This document shows, piece after piece, positions 46,930 through 58,620 of a stretch of DNA of 64,000 bases (positions within the stretch are counted from its first letter, which is position 1; every line of letters starts with the position of its first letter). Under the pieces are notes generated by a model, which was not told the origin of the DNA, ran no database searches, and was given only the letters and a program-made list of their open reading frames with translations. A program made the translations under genes and the position numbers. The stretch comes from Ursus arctos (taxonomy: Eukaryota; Chordata; Mammalia; Carnivora; Ursidae), in contig NW_026622764.1 of NCBI RefSeq assembly GCF_023065955.2, forward strand, positions 75,013,333 to 75,077,332, given 5' to 3'.

Positions 46930-46995
46930 TTTGTTGAAGTGTTCAGAACAATGCTTGGAACATCATAGACACACAATAAATATTTTTTAACAAAT
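46930..46995 (+). mobile_element. LINE-2 3'-end fragment
   Basis: 'cagaacaatgcttggaacat' and 'catagacacacaataaatat' resemble the L2 3' end. Confidence 0.6.
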
Positions 46996-47489
46996 GAATA
47001 TGCTGCGAGGAAAGTTCCGTCACCCTCTTTCTACAACTCAGGAGCCTCGTCAGCATCAAGAGCAATAAGCACCATCACTGCATCATTGTGTGCAGGACAC
47101 TGACCACAGGGATGGATGCACGCGATGGAAAAGCACAGCACCAGCATAGAAGACCCCAAAGAAATGGCCTCAACAATACCTCCCAGGCAAGGCTGGAAGT
47201 CCTCGGGGTTCCTAGAGTCATCTGCTGTCATGATTTCCAAGAGAACTCCTCCTTTTCTCCTAGTACTCTTTTTTTAGGGTCGAACTTAGAATAAAATTAG
47301 TTTAAATATTTTTAAATGCCTCTCATCACGTTAACTAAGTCCCTTCAGATCTTGCTATCATGCTGTGGGGACGTTGTTTCCAGCTCTATCATCACTTCTG
47401 GGGAAGCTTTAATGAGACAAGTGATTTGCCAATGTGCCCCTTGAAGTGGTGGCCCAGGACTCTAGGTTAGACCTGATGTGAGCACAGCA
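46996..47489. other. Unique sequence
   Basis: Opposing short frames at 47031-47240 (minus) and 47088-47294 (plus) have no motif. Nothing else is seen. Confidence 0.45.
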
Positions 47490-47572
47490 ATAGCAGAGCA
47501 ATGTACACACAGTCCTTAAGCTGTGCCAGGAACGGTTCTAAGACCTTTCCATGAAATAACATATTATAATGA

Positions 47573-48973
47573 ACCTGGACCATAATCTTAAACCAAACAC
47601 AAAAATCAACTCAAAATGGATTAAAGCCTTGAATGTAAAACCTGACATCATAAAATCTAGAAGAAAATGTAAGAGGTAAGTGCTTTGGCATCAGTCTTTG
47701 TGATGATTTTTCAGACTTGACACCAAAAGCAAGGGCAACAAAAGCAGAAGTCAAGTGGGACCATATCAAACTAACAAGCTTCTGCACAGCAAAGGAAACC
47801 ATCAAAAAATGTTAAGGCAGCTTACTGAATGGGAGAAAACATTTACAAATCACATCTTGGATAAAGAGTTAATATCCAAAATAGATAAAGAATCCGTACA
47901 ACTCAATAGCAGAACAGAATCCAATTTAAAAATGGACAAAGTGTTATAACAAATAATGAATCATGGAACACTACATTAGAAACTAAGGATATACTGTATG
48001 GTGACTAACATAACGTAATAAAAGATTATTATAAAAAATGAACAAAGGATCTGAATAGACATTTTTCATAAAGAAGGCCGATAGGTACATGAACATCAAC
48101 ATCACTCATCATCAGGGAAACGCAAATCAAAGCCACCAGATTTACCTCACACCTGTCAGAATGGCTATTATCAAAAAGACAAGAAATAATGAATGATGGC
48201 GAGGATGTGGAGAAAAGGGAACCCTCGTGCACTGTTGGTGAGAATGTAGATTGGTACAGCCACTGTGGAAAACAGTATGGAGGTTTGTCAAGAAATTGAA
48301 AATAGAACACTGCCTTAGGACCCAGCAATTCCACGTTTGGATATCCATCTGAAGAAAACAAAAACACTAACTCGAAAAGATATATGTACCCCCGTGTTCA
48401 GTGCAACGTTATTTATAATAGCTAAAGTATGGAAACAACTTAAGCGTCTATCGATGGATGAATGGATAAAGAAGATATGGCATATACATAGACATACGTA
48501 TGTATTACTCAGCCATAAAAAAGAATGAAATCTTGCTATAAGAAGTCAGACAAAGACAAATACTGTATGATCTCACTCATATGTGGAATCTAACAGAAGA
48601 AACTGAACTCATAGATACAGAGAACAGGTTGGTGGTTGCCAGAGGCAGGGATGGGGGATGAGCGAAATGGTGAAAGGAGTCAAACAGTGGGAACTTCCAG
48701 TTCTAAAATAAGTAAGCCATGGTGATATGATGTACAGCATGGTGACTGCAGTTCATGACACTGTTGCACATTGGAAGTTGCGAAGAGATCTCATAAATCT
48801 TAGAAGTTTGCATTACAAGAAAAAAATTGGTAACTGTGTGGTGACCCATGTTAACTAGACTTATTGTGGTGATCACTTTGCAATATGAATATCAAATCAT
48901 TATGTTCTATACCTGAAACTGATATGATGTTGTATGTCAATTACATCTCAGTAAAAATAATTTTTTTAAAAGT
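47573..48973 (+). mobile_element. LINE-1 (L1MA-like) 3' half: ORF2 end and 3' UTR
   Basis: ORF2 text runs from 'ctcaaaatggattaaagcct' through 'cttctgcacagcaaaggaaa' and 'gaggatgtggagaaaaggga'. The 3' UTR follows ('ggttgccagaggcaggga', 'ttgtggtgatcactttgcaa', 'ttgtatgtcaattacatctc'). A likely imperfect TSD is aataacatattataatg at 47555-47571 and aataacttattgaattg at 48974-48990. A younger L1 tail interrupts it. It is non-coding. Confidence 0.92.
47942..48033 (+). mobile_element. L1 3' tail nested in the L1MA-like element
   Basis: 'ataatgaatcatggaacac' and 'atactgtatggtgactaaca' followed by an A-rich end. The flanking duplication aaaaatggacaaag at 47928-47941 and aaaaatgaacaaag at 48034-48047 has one mismatch. 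It is severely 5'-truncated. Confidence 0.94.
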
Positions 48974-49288
48974 AATAACTTATTGAATTGTCTCAACAAC
49001 TGGAAAGTGGTTAGGTATTACACCATCCTCACTTCAGAAATGGAGAAACTGAGGCACAAAGATTTTTGTTGTTATTGTTGTTGTTGTTGTTTTAATACTT
49101 TGGCCAATGCCTCCAGCTCATAAGTGGCAGAGCTTCAGTGGAGACCCAGACCACCTGGTACCACAATCCATGCACTTACAACTCTGATACAACCTTCTTC
49201 TAAGAGAACAGAACTGCTGTCTTCCTTACTCTGGGTACTACATGCCTATCAATGAAGTTACATTGCATGCTGGAAAGACAGATGGCAT

Positions 49289-49346
49289 GGTAAAAAATAA
49301 ATAAAACAAAATAAAGTAAAATAAAATAAAAAATAAATAAATAAAG
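49289..49346. repeat. A-rich (AAATA)n simple sequence
   Basis: AAATA and AAAAT units over about 58 bases, possibly an old poly-A tail that has degenerated. Confidence 0.85.
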
Positions 49347-49369
49347 AGACTTCACGGTCCGTTTCTCAT

Positions 49370-49615
49370 CCTGATTTGCTACCTGTGCAACCTTGGCCAA
49401 GTGACTTCAGCTCCTAAGCCTTAGTCATCCCATGTGTAAAATGAAGGTAGCATCCACCCTGCATGACAGTCATAAAAATCAAACAGAAGATGCATATAAA
49501 ATGCTCACACTATGCAAGATGCTCAAGATGCACTAGTACTGCTGGGAGGATTGAGAAAACTTGGTAGAGCACTACTACAGTTGTTGGGACACAGTAGCTG
49601 CTTAATAAATGTCCA
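49370..49615 (+). mobile_element. MIR SINE
   Basis: 'cctgtgcaaccttggccaag', 'tgacttcagctcctaagcct', 'catgtgtaaaatgaaggtag' and 'agtagctgcttaataaatgt' are in MIR order. Confidence 0.85.
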
Positions 49616-50024
49616 TCCTCTTCTCCTTCACTCTCGACCTGTTTATCCTGCAGTCTTTTCTAAGGCTGCTATAAAATATTTTCCTTATTCAGTAATCTAG
49701 TATTTGTATTTCAGGATATAAGTCTTTATTTTTGTTCCCATTAAATTTTGCTCTATTAAAATCATTATTCCAACTTGTCATTCTGCACTTAGATCCTTAT
49801 TCATTCATCCAGCATAAAACTACATCTTAAATTTCATGACATTTCTAATTTGATGAATATGAGGCACCTAGTGTTATTTATTTTATTTAAAAATTATTCT
49901 AAAACCTTGATAAAGACACTGTCCATTGCCATGTCAAACAGTAGGCAACATGTTCTCAGTTTCCAATATGTATAATGCTGGCTGTTCTAACTAATTATTT
50001 ACATTTTCATGTTTCAGTGTCTAG
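49616..50024. other. Unique AT-rich sequence
   Basis: Nothing is recognised. Confidence 0.45.
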
Positions 50025-50130
50025 CTCTTCAATTAAGTTATAAGTTCCTGGGAGCCACGTGTAAGTAAGCCTGTTTCTGTGCACCTTCTTTTCTTGAGTT
50101 CCATATAATAGATGCTCTGAAAATTTTTAC
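50025..50130 (+). mobile_element. LINE-2 3'-region fragment
   Basis: 'gttataagttcctgggagcc' and 'ccatataatagatgctctga' resemble L2 3' wording. Confidence 0.45.
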
Positions 50131-50467
50131 TGAGCCAAGTATACATTTTTCCAGCTGATTTGACATTGAGGTATCAACTATTTGTGAATGATGCGGGCCC
50201 CAGTTTTCTGCAGTGGCTTTCCATTTTGTGCCTATGTTTCTGTAAGAATGCTGTTTATATCTCAGCCCTGAACATCCAGACCCTGCAAACCACAGAAAAG
50301 TTATCTGGTTCTAGCCAGTATAATCACAGTCTGATATGCCAGGAAATTCATCTTATATACACATCAGCTGATAGACAATTGATCAGTTTCCAGGAACAGT
50401 CCAACATAGAACATCTTTGCAAAAGCAAGTTGCCATTTTCACAAAATATTAACCAAATTTAAATTTT
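50131..50467. other. Unique sequence with a 100-codon frame
   Basis: The plus-strand frame 50160-50462 begins 'MTLRYQLFVNDAGPSFLQWL'. I recognise no domain or family in it. Its end runs into the SINE flank, so I leave it as a chance frame. Confidence 0.35.
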
Positions 50468-50640
50468 AGGGGAGCCTAGATGATTCAGTTGGTTAAGCAT
50501 CTGCCTTCAGCTCAGGTCATGATCCCAGGGTCCTGGGATCGAACCCCGTATCAGGCTCCCTGCTCAGTGGCAAGTCTGCTTCTCCCTCCTGCTGCTCGTG
50601 TTCTCTCTCTCAAATAAATAAATAAAATGTTTTAAAAAAT
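50468..50640 (+). mobile_element. CAN-SINE
   Basis: Head 'gagcctagatgattcagttg', body 'gatcccagggtcctgggatc' and tail 'aaataaataaataaaatgtt'. The flanks aaatttaaatttta and aaaattaaaattta are similar and probably the target duplication. Confidence 0.95.
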
Positions 50641-53600
50641 TAAAATTTATAACACTTGCTTACAGGATGTTTTCAAAATCTAATTCTTCCTGATTAAAAG
50701 GGAATTGATGACTCATAAGCAAGCAAATGATTATTATCCAATAATTCCTACTTCTGCCATGACTATAAGTGGCAGAACTCTGTTGCGCATGTTTGCAAAA
50801 CTACTTAAACATTCTGTTCCTCACACATAAAACAAATTGGTTCCAGGGTTCTTGTGACGTGGATTTGGGAATAAACGGAATGACATGAGAGATACTTTGG
50901 CTCCTGAAATACCGAGGAAAATAAGGGCAAGGGTAGTCTCTATTAGCACCTGTCTTGCTGATAGACACAGTGTGTTCTTTTTCTTCTCCCAGAAGCTAAA
51001 GGTCCTTTGTGATTTCTGCTCTGATAAGGCCTGATTTCAACACAAGGTGGATGTTTTTCAATGAGTCATTGCCTGATGAAAATAGAGCTTTAAAAATGGA
51101 AACCTTGACACAATCTCAATCCTATTGACTCAGACAACATTGCTCTAATTTTTGTCATAAAACTCCTCCTTTTGGACGCAGTGATGACAAGAGCATTTTT
51201 TCACACCCCGAGCTCCAACAAGGACTACTGATCAGATGCCTCCAGAGAGGGAAGGCAAGAGGGTCTTGTTCACCCATTTTAATGTATCTTTTTATTCGAA
51301 GTGGCCGCACGATCCCAGGGCCGTTTAGTAGTGCTCTTACTGGTTCTCCTTTTAATTAATAGACTTGTGAATAACCACAACTGCCTTATGGGACATGCCC
51401 AACACTAAACAGATGACTAACTTGCAGTGAGCAATCTGCTCAACACAGGGCGCCTTAATTTAAGCCATACGTGGTGAAAAACAAAGGCATGGCAAGCATG
51501 CGGCTCAATGTATAGTTTTTGGTCTGTTTCAAGTTAAATAAGTCCCTGGTGTGCAGAAAGTAACATTCATAAAAGTGAAAGCAACGGTTCTGATTTATTG
51601 CCACCTGTTAGCATAAGTCTGACCTGCATGAACGCGGTGGGCACTATCGTCCAGAAGGAGAATGGCCCTCGGGGTGGGGCAGGGACTGGCGGCCCGGACC
51701 CAGGGAGGCTCAGCTGGAGAGGTGCCCCAGCGAAGGCGCCCTGCTGCGTGCCAGCAAGCAGGTAACCATGCCGCCTGCCGCAGGGTGGGGAGCCCTGAAT
51801 GTACTGCCACTGTCATCTGGCCCAGTTTATGGACAAAACCCATCTCCTGGGGGCTGTGGGGAGGGGCTGGGGTGGCGGGTTGTTCATTAGAACCTGGCCG
51901 GAGGGCAGCTCGGATCTGTAAAGGACAGCTGTCTAATTGGATTTGCTTGTGCGTACTGTCTTAGCTTTTACAATGGGAATAGGCTACCCAGCCTTTCTAA
52001 TTAGATTGTTAAACATAATAGCTGAATGGCACAGCAGTAAAGAATTTGCCCTTCTCTTTGTAGGCGCAAAATAGGGCTCAGAAAAGATTCAGGATTTTTC
52101 CAGCCCATTTCCCCCATCATTGTATCTGATGGTAATGAGACGAAGTTTATTTCTTTTTAAAAGCTCCCAAAGGAGCACAGGCCAGGTTGAAGTTCAAACT
52201 AAATGTCAAAACACACACATGCAATACAGTAGCAAACTTCTCTTTTCCTTTGGCCTCTTGTTTCCCCTAATTGGTGCCTTGTGGGCAGTCTCCACTCAAA
52301 GACCAAGAAAGAAATGGGATTGGAAATTGAATTACCCTGTCGCCCCTCAAGGTGGTCTCCAGGCCCGCACTGAGAAAAATCGGTACAACAGGGTAGGGAA
52401 GAAATCACTTGCTGGGGTTCCGTGTCCCTCTCCTATCTCCTGGTCTCCAAGGTACCAAGGTCTCCAAGGCACCGACCAGTAGGGTAGGAAGTGGGAGGAA
52501 CAGTGGGGGACAAAGGAAAGGAAAGAGGGGAGAGAGGAGGGAGTCAGGAGAAGGAGCGTATGGCTGGGTGATGCCATCTACCAAGCCCTTCGGTCCTGCA
52601 GCTTTAAAACCATTTCTGGTTACCTGACAAGTGACACTTTCACCTGAGGATCTGTGGTCTCTAAGAGGCCATTCTGCATCCTATTTCCAGACCAATTACC
52701 ATCATACTGCTAACTTTGTCACCTAGGGAACATTTCCTTAGCATCATCCAGGTTTGGTATTATAGAGGACCTGCACTAAGTTTTTATTTTTTTAATGTAA
52801 TGAGTAATGGATCTTCCCCCATGTCTTCCATGCTCTTTAGCGTGTAAAGCACCAGCAGGTTGCAAACATGATGTTCCGTAGCCCTGTAGAAGTCATCCCA
52901 GGCCACCTGACATCGGAAAACCATCAGGACTTCAGATGCTTACTCAGTGTGCCCTTCTTGTACGTGCAGAACGAGACTTTCCTCTCCTGTGTGGCAGCCG
53001 TGTTGGCACAGCGTCCCCAGGGTTCCATGGGGCCAGAGAAACAGTGTCTGCAGCAAGAAAAAGAATTTTCTTCTTAAGTATTCCCAAAAGCTAGGAGTGA
53101 CTCCAGCGTAGCCGAGTACAGACTATCGCCCTGAGATCATTTTTGCCACTTTGGTTCTATCTTGACATCATCCCAGAGAGACAATTCCCTGATTTTCAGG
53201 AATATCAATAATAAAAGCAGGCAGCACATTACTCAAAACCACCATCTATTTTTTGTTAAAAGGAGTGAACAAATGAATGGGTAGTGAGTCATCGCCCACC
53301 TTTCTGCATCATTTGAAGTGTTACTTTGTCCCTCCTCCTTTGCCGGTTGGATGCCCCCACGCTCTGATTTTGATCTCGAGATAGCTTTGCCAAGATTCAG
53401 CAGTGACTCCAGAATCTAACTCTATTTATAGCCCTTTGTTCGCTACATGGAGTTCTCACATTCTGTCTGTGCATTTGTGTTCCATCGCTGAGACCCGCCC
53501 TGCTCGGAACCAGCGTTTGGTTCTGGGGTTGCAAGCTCAGAGTCCACACACAATTGTTGTCAGGCCTGTGCATTAACTCTTTAACCCCTTAAACTGGAGC

Positions 53601-53900
53601 GAAATGCTCTCTGGATTGCTGCAAGATCCCCTGCCACCTCTTTCTTGCATCTGGCCTCTTTCCACAGCAGGTTTAGCTGTCTAGATTCCGAAAGCATCGA
53701 GAGTGAGGACCCTGCTTTTTCTCACACATTTCATCCCTCGCTCTGCCTTTGTCTTCAACAATGTTATCCTCAGACTTTGTATGACAGTACCCACAACATT
53801 CAAGAACGTTTCCCTTGCAGGAATTACCCGAACCGTTCACTTTGTCAGGCCATGTAGTTGTTTTCTAATTCCTCTGAAAACTCACTTCTTTGAAGCATTC
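50641..53900. other. Long repeat-poor tract
   Basis: More than 3 kb without a confidently recognised transposon. A GC-rich segment lies at 51600-51920, where overlapping frames on both strands (51595-51843 minus, 51662-51964 plus) have no domain. 50860-51560 is clean, AT-leaning sequence with words such as 'ccttttaattaatagactt'. Inference: candidate conserved non-coding DNA. Confidence 0.4.
52442..52475. repeat. 17-bp tandem duplication
   Basis: ggtctccaaggtaccaa at 52442-52458 is followed directly by ggtctccaaggcaccga at 52459-52475, differing at two positions. Confidence 0.92.
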
Positions 53901-55109
53901 CTGAGACTTTATGTCCGGCACACTCTTCACTGAGAGTGGTGTCCAAAGGAGACACATGAAAGAGGGAATTCATTAACATGGAGACAGACACAGTCTTGGC
54001 ACAGCAGGGTGAGCCTCCCTCAGCCTCCCTGTATTTTTCTGTCTTATTTGGATTACGAGTGCTTGGATTGAGCGAGATGGGACCCACTTCCCCAGTTCTA
54101 TGTGATGCCCACCTTGAACAAACCACTATGAAGCCCATTTTTCTACAGTGATGGGAGTGATTAACCCTGTATGGAAACTGTTTAAAGAAGTTAGAATGAA
54201 CTCGTCCTTACAGCTTACAAATTTTTGAAAATTGAACCGTAAAATCAGAACAGACCCTGGCCCCTACTCTTAACCTCTGAATAAAAGAACCATGTGCCTG
54301 AAACCAAGACATTTGTGCAAAAGTACAGTTGTGCAGGCAAGGCAAACCCAAATATTGGTTTTGTTTTGAAATGAGAGACCCTTCTGCATTCTGATGCTAT
54401 GTGATGTTTCTCATTCCATTCTTCATTCTGCACACATGGGTGACTTTAAGTCGGTATTCGTGGAAACAGTTTAAAAAGGTCTTGAAACTGAGAAGTGGAT
54501 TATGTCAAGGACTAAAATTACTTGAGAACTTTTTGATCATAGAGATTTTGGAGTGTGATCAATTTGACACATGTGTCCATAATGATATGAGTATGTTTGC
54601 ATTCTGTAGTTCTGTGATAGCACAAAAGATGTGGGCAGGATGAAATTGCTTTTTCCAAATGCTTTATAGAATGTTCTATTTAGTTTAGAACAGGTGTTGC
54701 AAATAGTATCTCAAATATTACTAGAAAGGCTCTATCACATTCACATTCTTAGCAAATCCTTCCCTTTTCTTCTAAAAGTTTATTGACAGCTGATTTTGCT
54801 CCTTGAATTTCTAAGAAAATAACTTTCCATCTATATGTGAATGTATCATTCTTGATTTTCAAGAATAAGTATCAGATAATGTGGTTCTGTGACAAATGGG
54901 AGTCGGAACACAGGACTTATCAAGAAAAAAAATGTACATATTTTTTTCCTCAGGCTTACTTGATTTCTTTGTCCATCTCTGCAATGAATTCCAGAAAAAT
55001 ATTCCTGGAATTAAAATATCCCAAGATGAAGTTGATTTCTGATGATTGAAAATCATATTTTCTCTACATCTCATTTCATTTCATTTCATTTCAAAGGTAA
55101 GTTTAAAAA
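53901..55109. other. Unique sequence
   Basis: No gene or repeat is recognised, apart from a short (CATTT)n run at about 55069-55093 just before the next L1. Confidence 0.45.
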
Positions 55110-56695
55110 AATAATTAGGGGACATAATATTGAAGGAAAAGAAAAGAGTTGGAGGACTGATGCTACCTGATGTCGAGAGTTACTATAAATTTACAGTAAT
55201 CAAGACAGTGTGGTATTAATAACAGTACAAATAGGTTGATGGAACAGAACAGAAAGCCCAGAAATAGACCCATACAAATACAGTCAACTGGTCTTTGACA
55301 AAGGAGCAAAGGCCATGCATTGGAGCAAAGACTGTCTTTTCAACAAATGGTTCCGGGACAAGTGGACACCCATGTGCAAACACACTAATCAAGACACAGA
55401 TATTACATTCTTCACAAAAATTAACTCCAAATGGATCATAGACCTCAATGTAAAATTCACAACTATAAACACCCTATAAGATGACATAAGAGAAAACTTG
55501 CATGATCTATAAAAGATATAATTCAAAAGCTGACTTCATTAAAATTAACTTATGCCCTACAGAAGACAACATTGAGAGAATGAGAAGACAAACCATAGAT
55601 TGGGAGAAAATATTTGCAAAAGACACATCTGACAAAGGCCCATTATCCAAAATATACAAAGAACTCTACAAATTCAACAAGAAAACAAACCAATTTAAAA
55701 AATGGGCCAAAGACCCTTAACAGACTCCTCACCAAAGAAGATATGCAGATGGCAAATAAGCACATGAAAGATGCTCCACATTATATGTCATCAGGGAAAT
55801 GCAAATCAAAGCAACAATGAGATACCACTATATGCCTACTAAAATAGCTAAAATCCAGACCACCAATAATAACAAATGTTGGTGAGGATGTGGAGCAACA
55901 GGAACTCTCATTCATTGCTGGTGGGAATACAAATGGTGCAGCCACTCTGGAAGACAATTTGGCAGTTTTGTACAAAACTCAACATACTCTTACCATATGA
56001 CCCAGCAATTGCCCTCCTTAGTACTTACCCAAAGGAATTGAAACCCCAATCCACAGAGACATCTCCACATGAATGTTTAAAGGAGCGTTACCCAAACTTG
56101 GAAGCAACCAAGGTTTCCTTTAGCTGAATGCATAAATAAACTGTAGTACATCCATACGATGGAATGTTATTCAACACTAATAAATGAGTTATTAGGTCAT
56201 GAAAAGACACAAAGGAAACTTAAATGCCTATTACTGAGTAAAAGAAGCCAATCTGAGAAGAGTAGATGCTGTACACTTCCAACTATATTACATTCTGGAA
56301 AAGGCAGAACTACGGAGAAAATATAAAGGTCAGTGGTTGCCAGGATTCAGCAGGGAGTGAAGAATGAGGAGGTGGAGCAGAGAGGATTTTTATGGCAGAG
56401 GAAGTACTCTTTGTGATACTATAACGATGGATACATGTCATTATACATTTGTCTAAACCCATAGAATGTTCAACACCAAGAGTGAACCCTAAATAATCTT
56501 TGGATTTGGGGTAATGATGATGTGTCAGTTCAGGTTCATGAGTTGTAATACATGTACTCCTCTGATGGGGGGTGTTGGTTGTGGGGGAAGCTGGGCATGT
56601 GTGTAAACAGAGGGTAAAGGGAAATCTCTGTACCTCTCTTCAATTTTGCTGTGAACCTAAAATTGCTCTAAACTTTAAGATCTTTAAAAAATATA
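55110..56695 (+). mobile_element. LINE-1 (L1MC-like) ORF2 3' half and 3' UTR
   Basis: 'acagtaatcaagacagtgtg', 'aactggtctttgacaaagga', 'gagaaaatatttgcaaaaga', 'gcaaatcaaagcaacaatga' and 'ccatatgacccagcaattgc' are ORF2 text in order. They are followed by 3' UTR text ('gtcagtggttgccaggattc', 'gtaatacatgtactcctctg') and an A-rich end. It carries many stops and frameshifts, and short L1 peptides appear in overlapping frames. It is not functional. Confidence 0.92.
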
Positions 56696-57087
56696 TATGG
56701 GCTAAATTCCTATGGATTTGTCTTTTAGAAGTCTCAAGCAGCTGTAACATCTAGACTTTTACCTAGACTAAGGGTAAAGGCCTTAGAATGTGTGAATTGC
56801 TGAATTCACTTATTTATAGTTAGAAAAATGCTGTTAGGGGAAGAAAGAAGAACCTCTTTATACCCTTCCCCTTCCTCTTATTACTAAGAATAGGACACTT
56901 GAGACCCCACATAGAGACTTTGAAACCCACATGTGCAGAGAAGTCCAAGGAGGCCAAAGAGAATCTTGTCCAGACTGGCGTCTGGCCCTGCCCGTGCCAT
57001 TCCATAGCTCCAGTTCCCCTTTCAGTGGTGTAGATGCCTTAGGGATCTTCTTTCCCAGTGGAAAGTCTTCTCACCAGTAAGCATGGT
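56696..57087. other. Unique sequence
   Basis: No gene or repeat is recognised. Confidence 0.45.
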
Positions 57088-57100
57088 GGTCACAATATTT

Positions 57101-57292
57101 TCTTTTTTTAAGATTTTATTTATTTATGAGAGAGAGAGCACTGTTGGGGAAGGGTGAGGAGGGGCAGAAGGAGCTGGAGAAGCAGACTCCCCTCTGAGCA
57201 GGCAGCCTGATGCAGGGCTCAATCTCAAGACCCTGGGATCATGATCTGAGCTGAAGGCAGATGCTTAACTGACTGAGTCACCCAGGTGCCCC
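57101..57292 (-). mobile_element. CAN-SINE with TSD
   Basis: 'aagattttatttatttatga' at left, and the complement of the head 'gactgagtcacccaggtgcc' at right. Flanking ggtcacaatattttct from 57088 and ggtcacattttct from 57293 form a duplication with a small deletion. Confidence 0.96.
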
Positions 57293-57617
57293 GGTCACAT
57301 TTTCTTACACGGAAGACAAGGCACGGGCAGAAATCTGTCTTGTGCAGAGAGAACTCTGGGACCTCATAGTTGTGGCTTGAGCCTGTGGAAAAGCCCAATA
57401 GACTCAGGGCAACCCAGACAAATGCAGAATGCTAAAGCCAGGAGCTATCATAAGAACCATCAAAAGTTTCTCTGAAGCCAATTGAAAGGAAGTTCACAAT
57501 AAATATGGTGTTTTCCTTTCAGGAAAAATGGTTTCCCCCAATCATGGTGCTTGCTGTCTTCCTGCTGACCCCCTCAGGCTGCACGTTGGTTCCATATTAC
57601 ACACTTTCCATGGATAA

Positions 57618-57901
57618 CAGGGCAAAGCAAACTACAGCCCGCAAGCTAAGAATGGTTTTTACATTTTTACGTGATTGGGAAAAAAATCAAAAGAATACTA
57701 ATATCTGGTGACATGGAGATTGCAAGAAATTCGAGTTTCAGATTTATTGGTGTGCAGCCATCCCCACTTGTTTAGGTCCTGTCTATGTTGGCTTTTGTAC
57801 TACAATGGCAGAGTTGAGCATTGTGACAGAGACCCACAAAGCCCACAAAGCCTAAATTATTTGTGACCTTGCTCTTTACAGAAAACATTTAGCAACCTCA
57901 G
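57618..57901 (+). mobile_element. hAT-Charlie-type DNA transposon
   Basis: It starts cagggcaaagcaaactacag and ends 'aacatttagcaacctcag', the decayed inverted ends of the 'caggggttggcaaact' class. Internal text 'gcagagttgagcattgtgac' and 'agagacccacaaagcccaca' confirms it. Confidence 0.88.
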
Positions 57902-58429
57902 ATGTGCAAGATTGCTAATCCAATGGCATGAAGTCCAACAGAGTATACATCATGGAGTAATGCTAGCTGGCCTGATTGGGATTCAGTGGAGATTTTCCCA
58001 ACAGAGGACAATTCTCTAAGGAACTAAGGTGCACAGGCACTAAACAAAATACGTGGGCAACTTGTCATCCTGGTAAACATTTCTGCTAGCAAACAGCCAT
58101 ATTCCAGGAACTGAGACAAATACCGCCAGCATATGTAAATAAAGGTGATGAACTATTAAGGAATGTGTAAATTTTATGAACTTTGGTGTCTTACACTATC
58201 CTCCACAGCAAAAAGTTTGGAGCGCCTTCGTCAGTTATACAACATTGGGCTATATTACTCAGATCCAGGAGGGAAATCTTCATGTGAATATATTTTTGCT
58301 GCATTTAAGAAAAGATGTAGATTTTCTTCTGAATTTCTCACTTGGAGGTCTCAGTATTTACACTTACGCCATTAGCTAAGTCCTAAAGACAAACATAATT
58401 TAATATTCACTCACTCATTCATGACATTG
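57902..58429. other. Unique sequence with two open, overlapping frames
   Basis: At 58163-58379 two plus-strand frames are open together. A 'ctatcctccacag' stretch ending at about 58209 could pass for a splice acceptor, but there is no matching donor context and no recognisable protein. Left as unexplained sequence. Confidence 0.35.
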
Positions 58430-58620
58430 TTAATTTGTTCATTCATTAGATGACTCAGCAAATATTTATTAAGCACAGGTGATAAATACATAAAGTAATA
58501 AGGGCCTATAGTCAAGTGGCTTAGAGTCAATTGAAGGAAACAGACATGTGACCTAAATAAAACAAAATGTTAATATTGCTAAATAGAAATGATGAGCACA
58601 GTATAAAGTATGAAAGAGCA
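58430..58620. mobile_element. Ancient L2-like repeat fragment
   Basis: 'ttcattcattagatgactca', 'gcaaatatttattaagcaca' and 'aggaaacagacatgtgacct' follow a common ancient repeat of L2-like wording. Confidence 0.55.

Larger units (their letters stand above)
47490..49200 (+). mobile_element. MIR SINE split by an L1 insertion
   Basis: The left part (47490-47572) reads 'gctgtgccaggaacggttct' and 'aagacctttccatgaaataa'. After the L1 the MIR resumes at about 48974 with 'aactta', 'ctcaacaactggaaagtgg', 'gaaatggagaaactgaggca' and 'cataagtggcagagcttcag'. A GTT repeat (about 49068-49092) sits inside the right part. Confidence 0.85.

Noticed and set aside
55502..56127. Several short frames resembling reverse-transcriptase C-terminal peptides
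   Set aside because: They are pieces of a decayed L1 ORF2 in shifting frames, not an intact gene.
58163..58379. Possible coding exon after 'ctatcctccacag'
   Set aside because: Two frames are open at once, no donor or neighbouring exon is visible, and I recognise neither protein.
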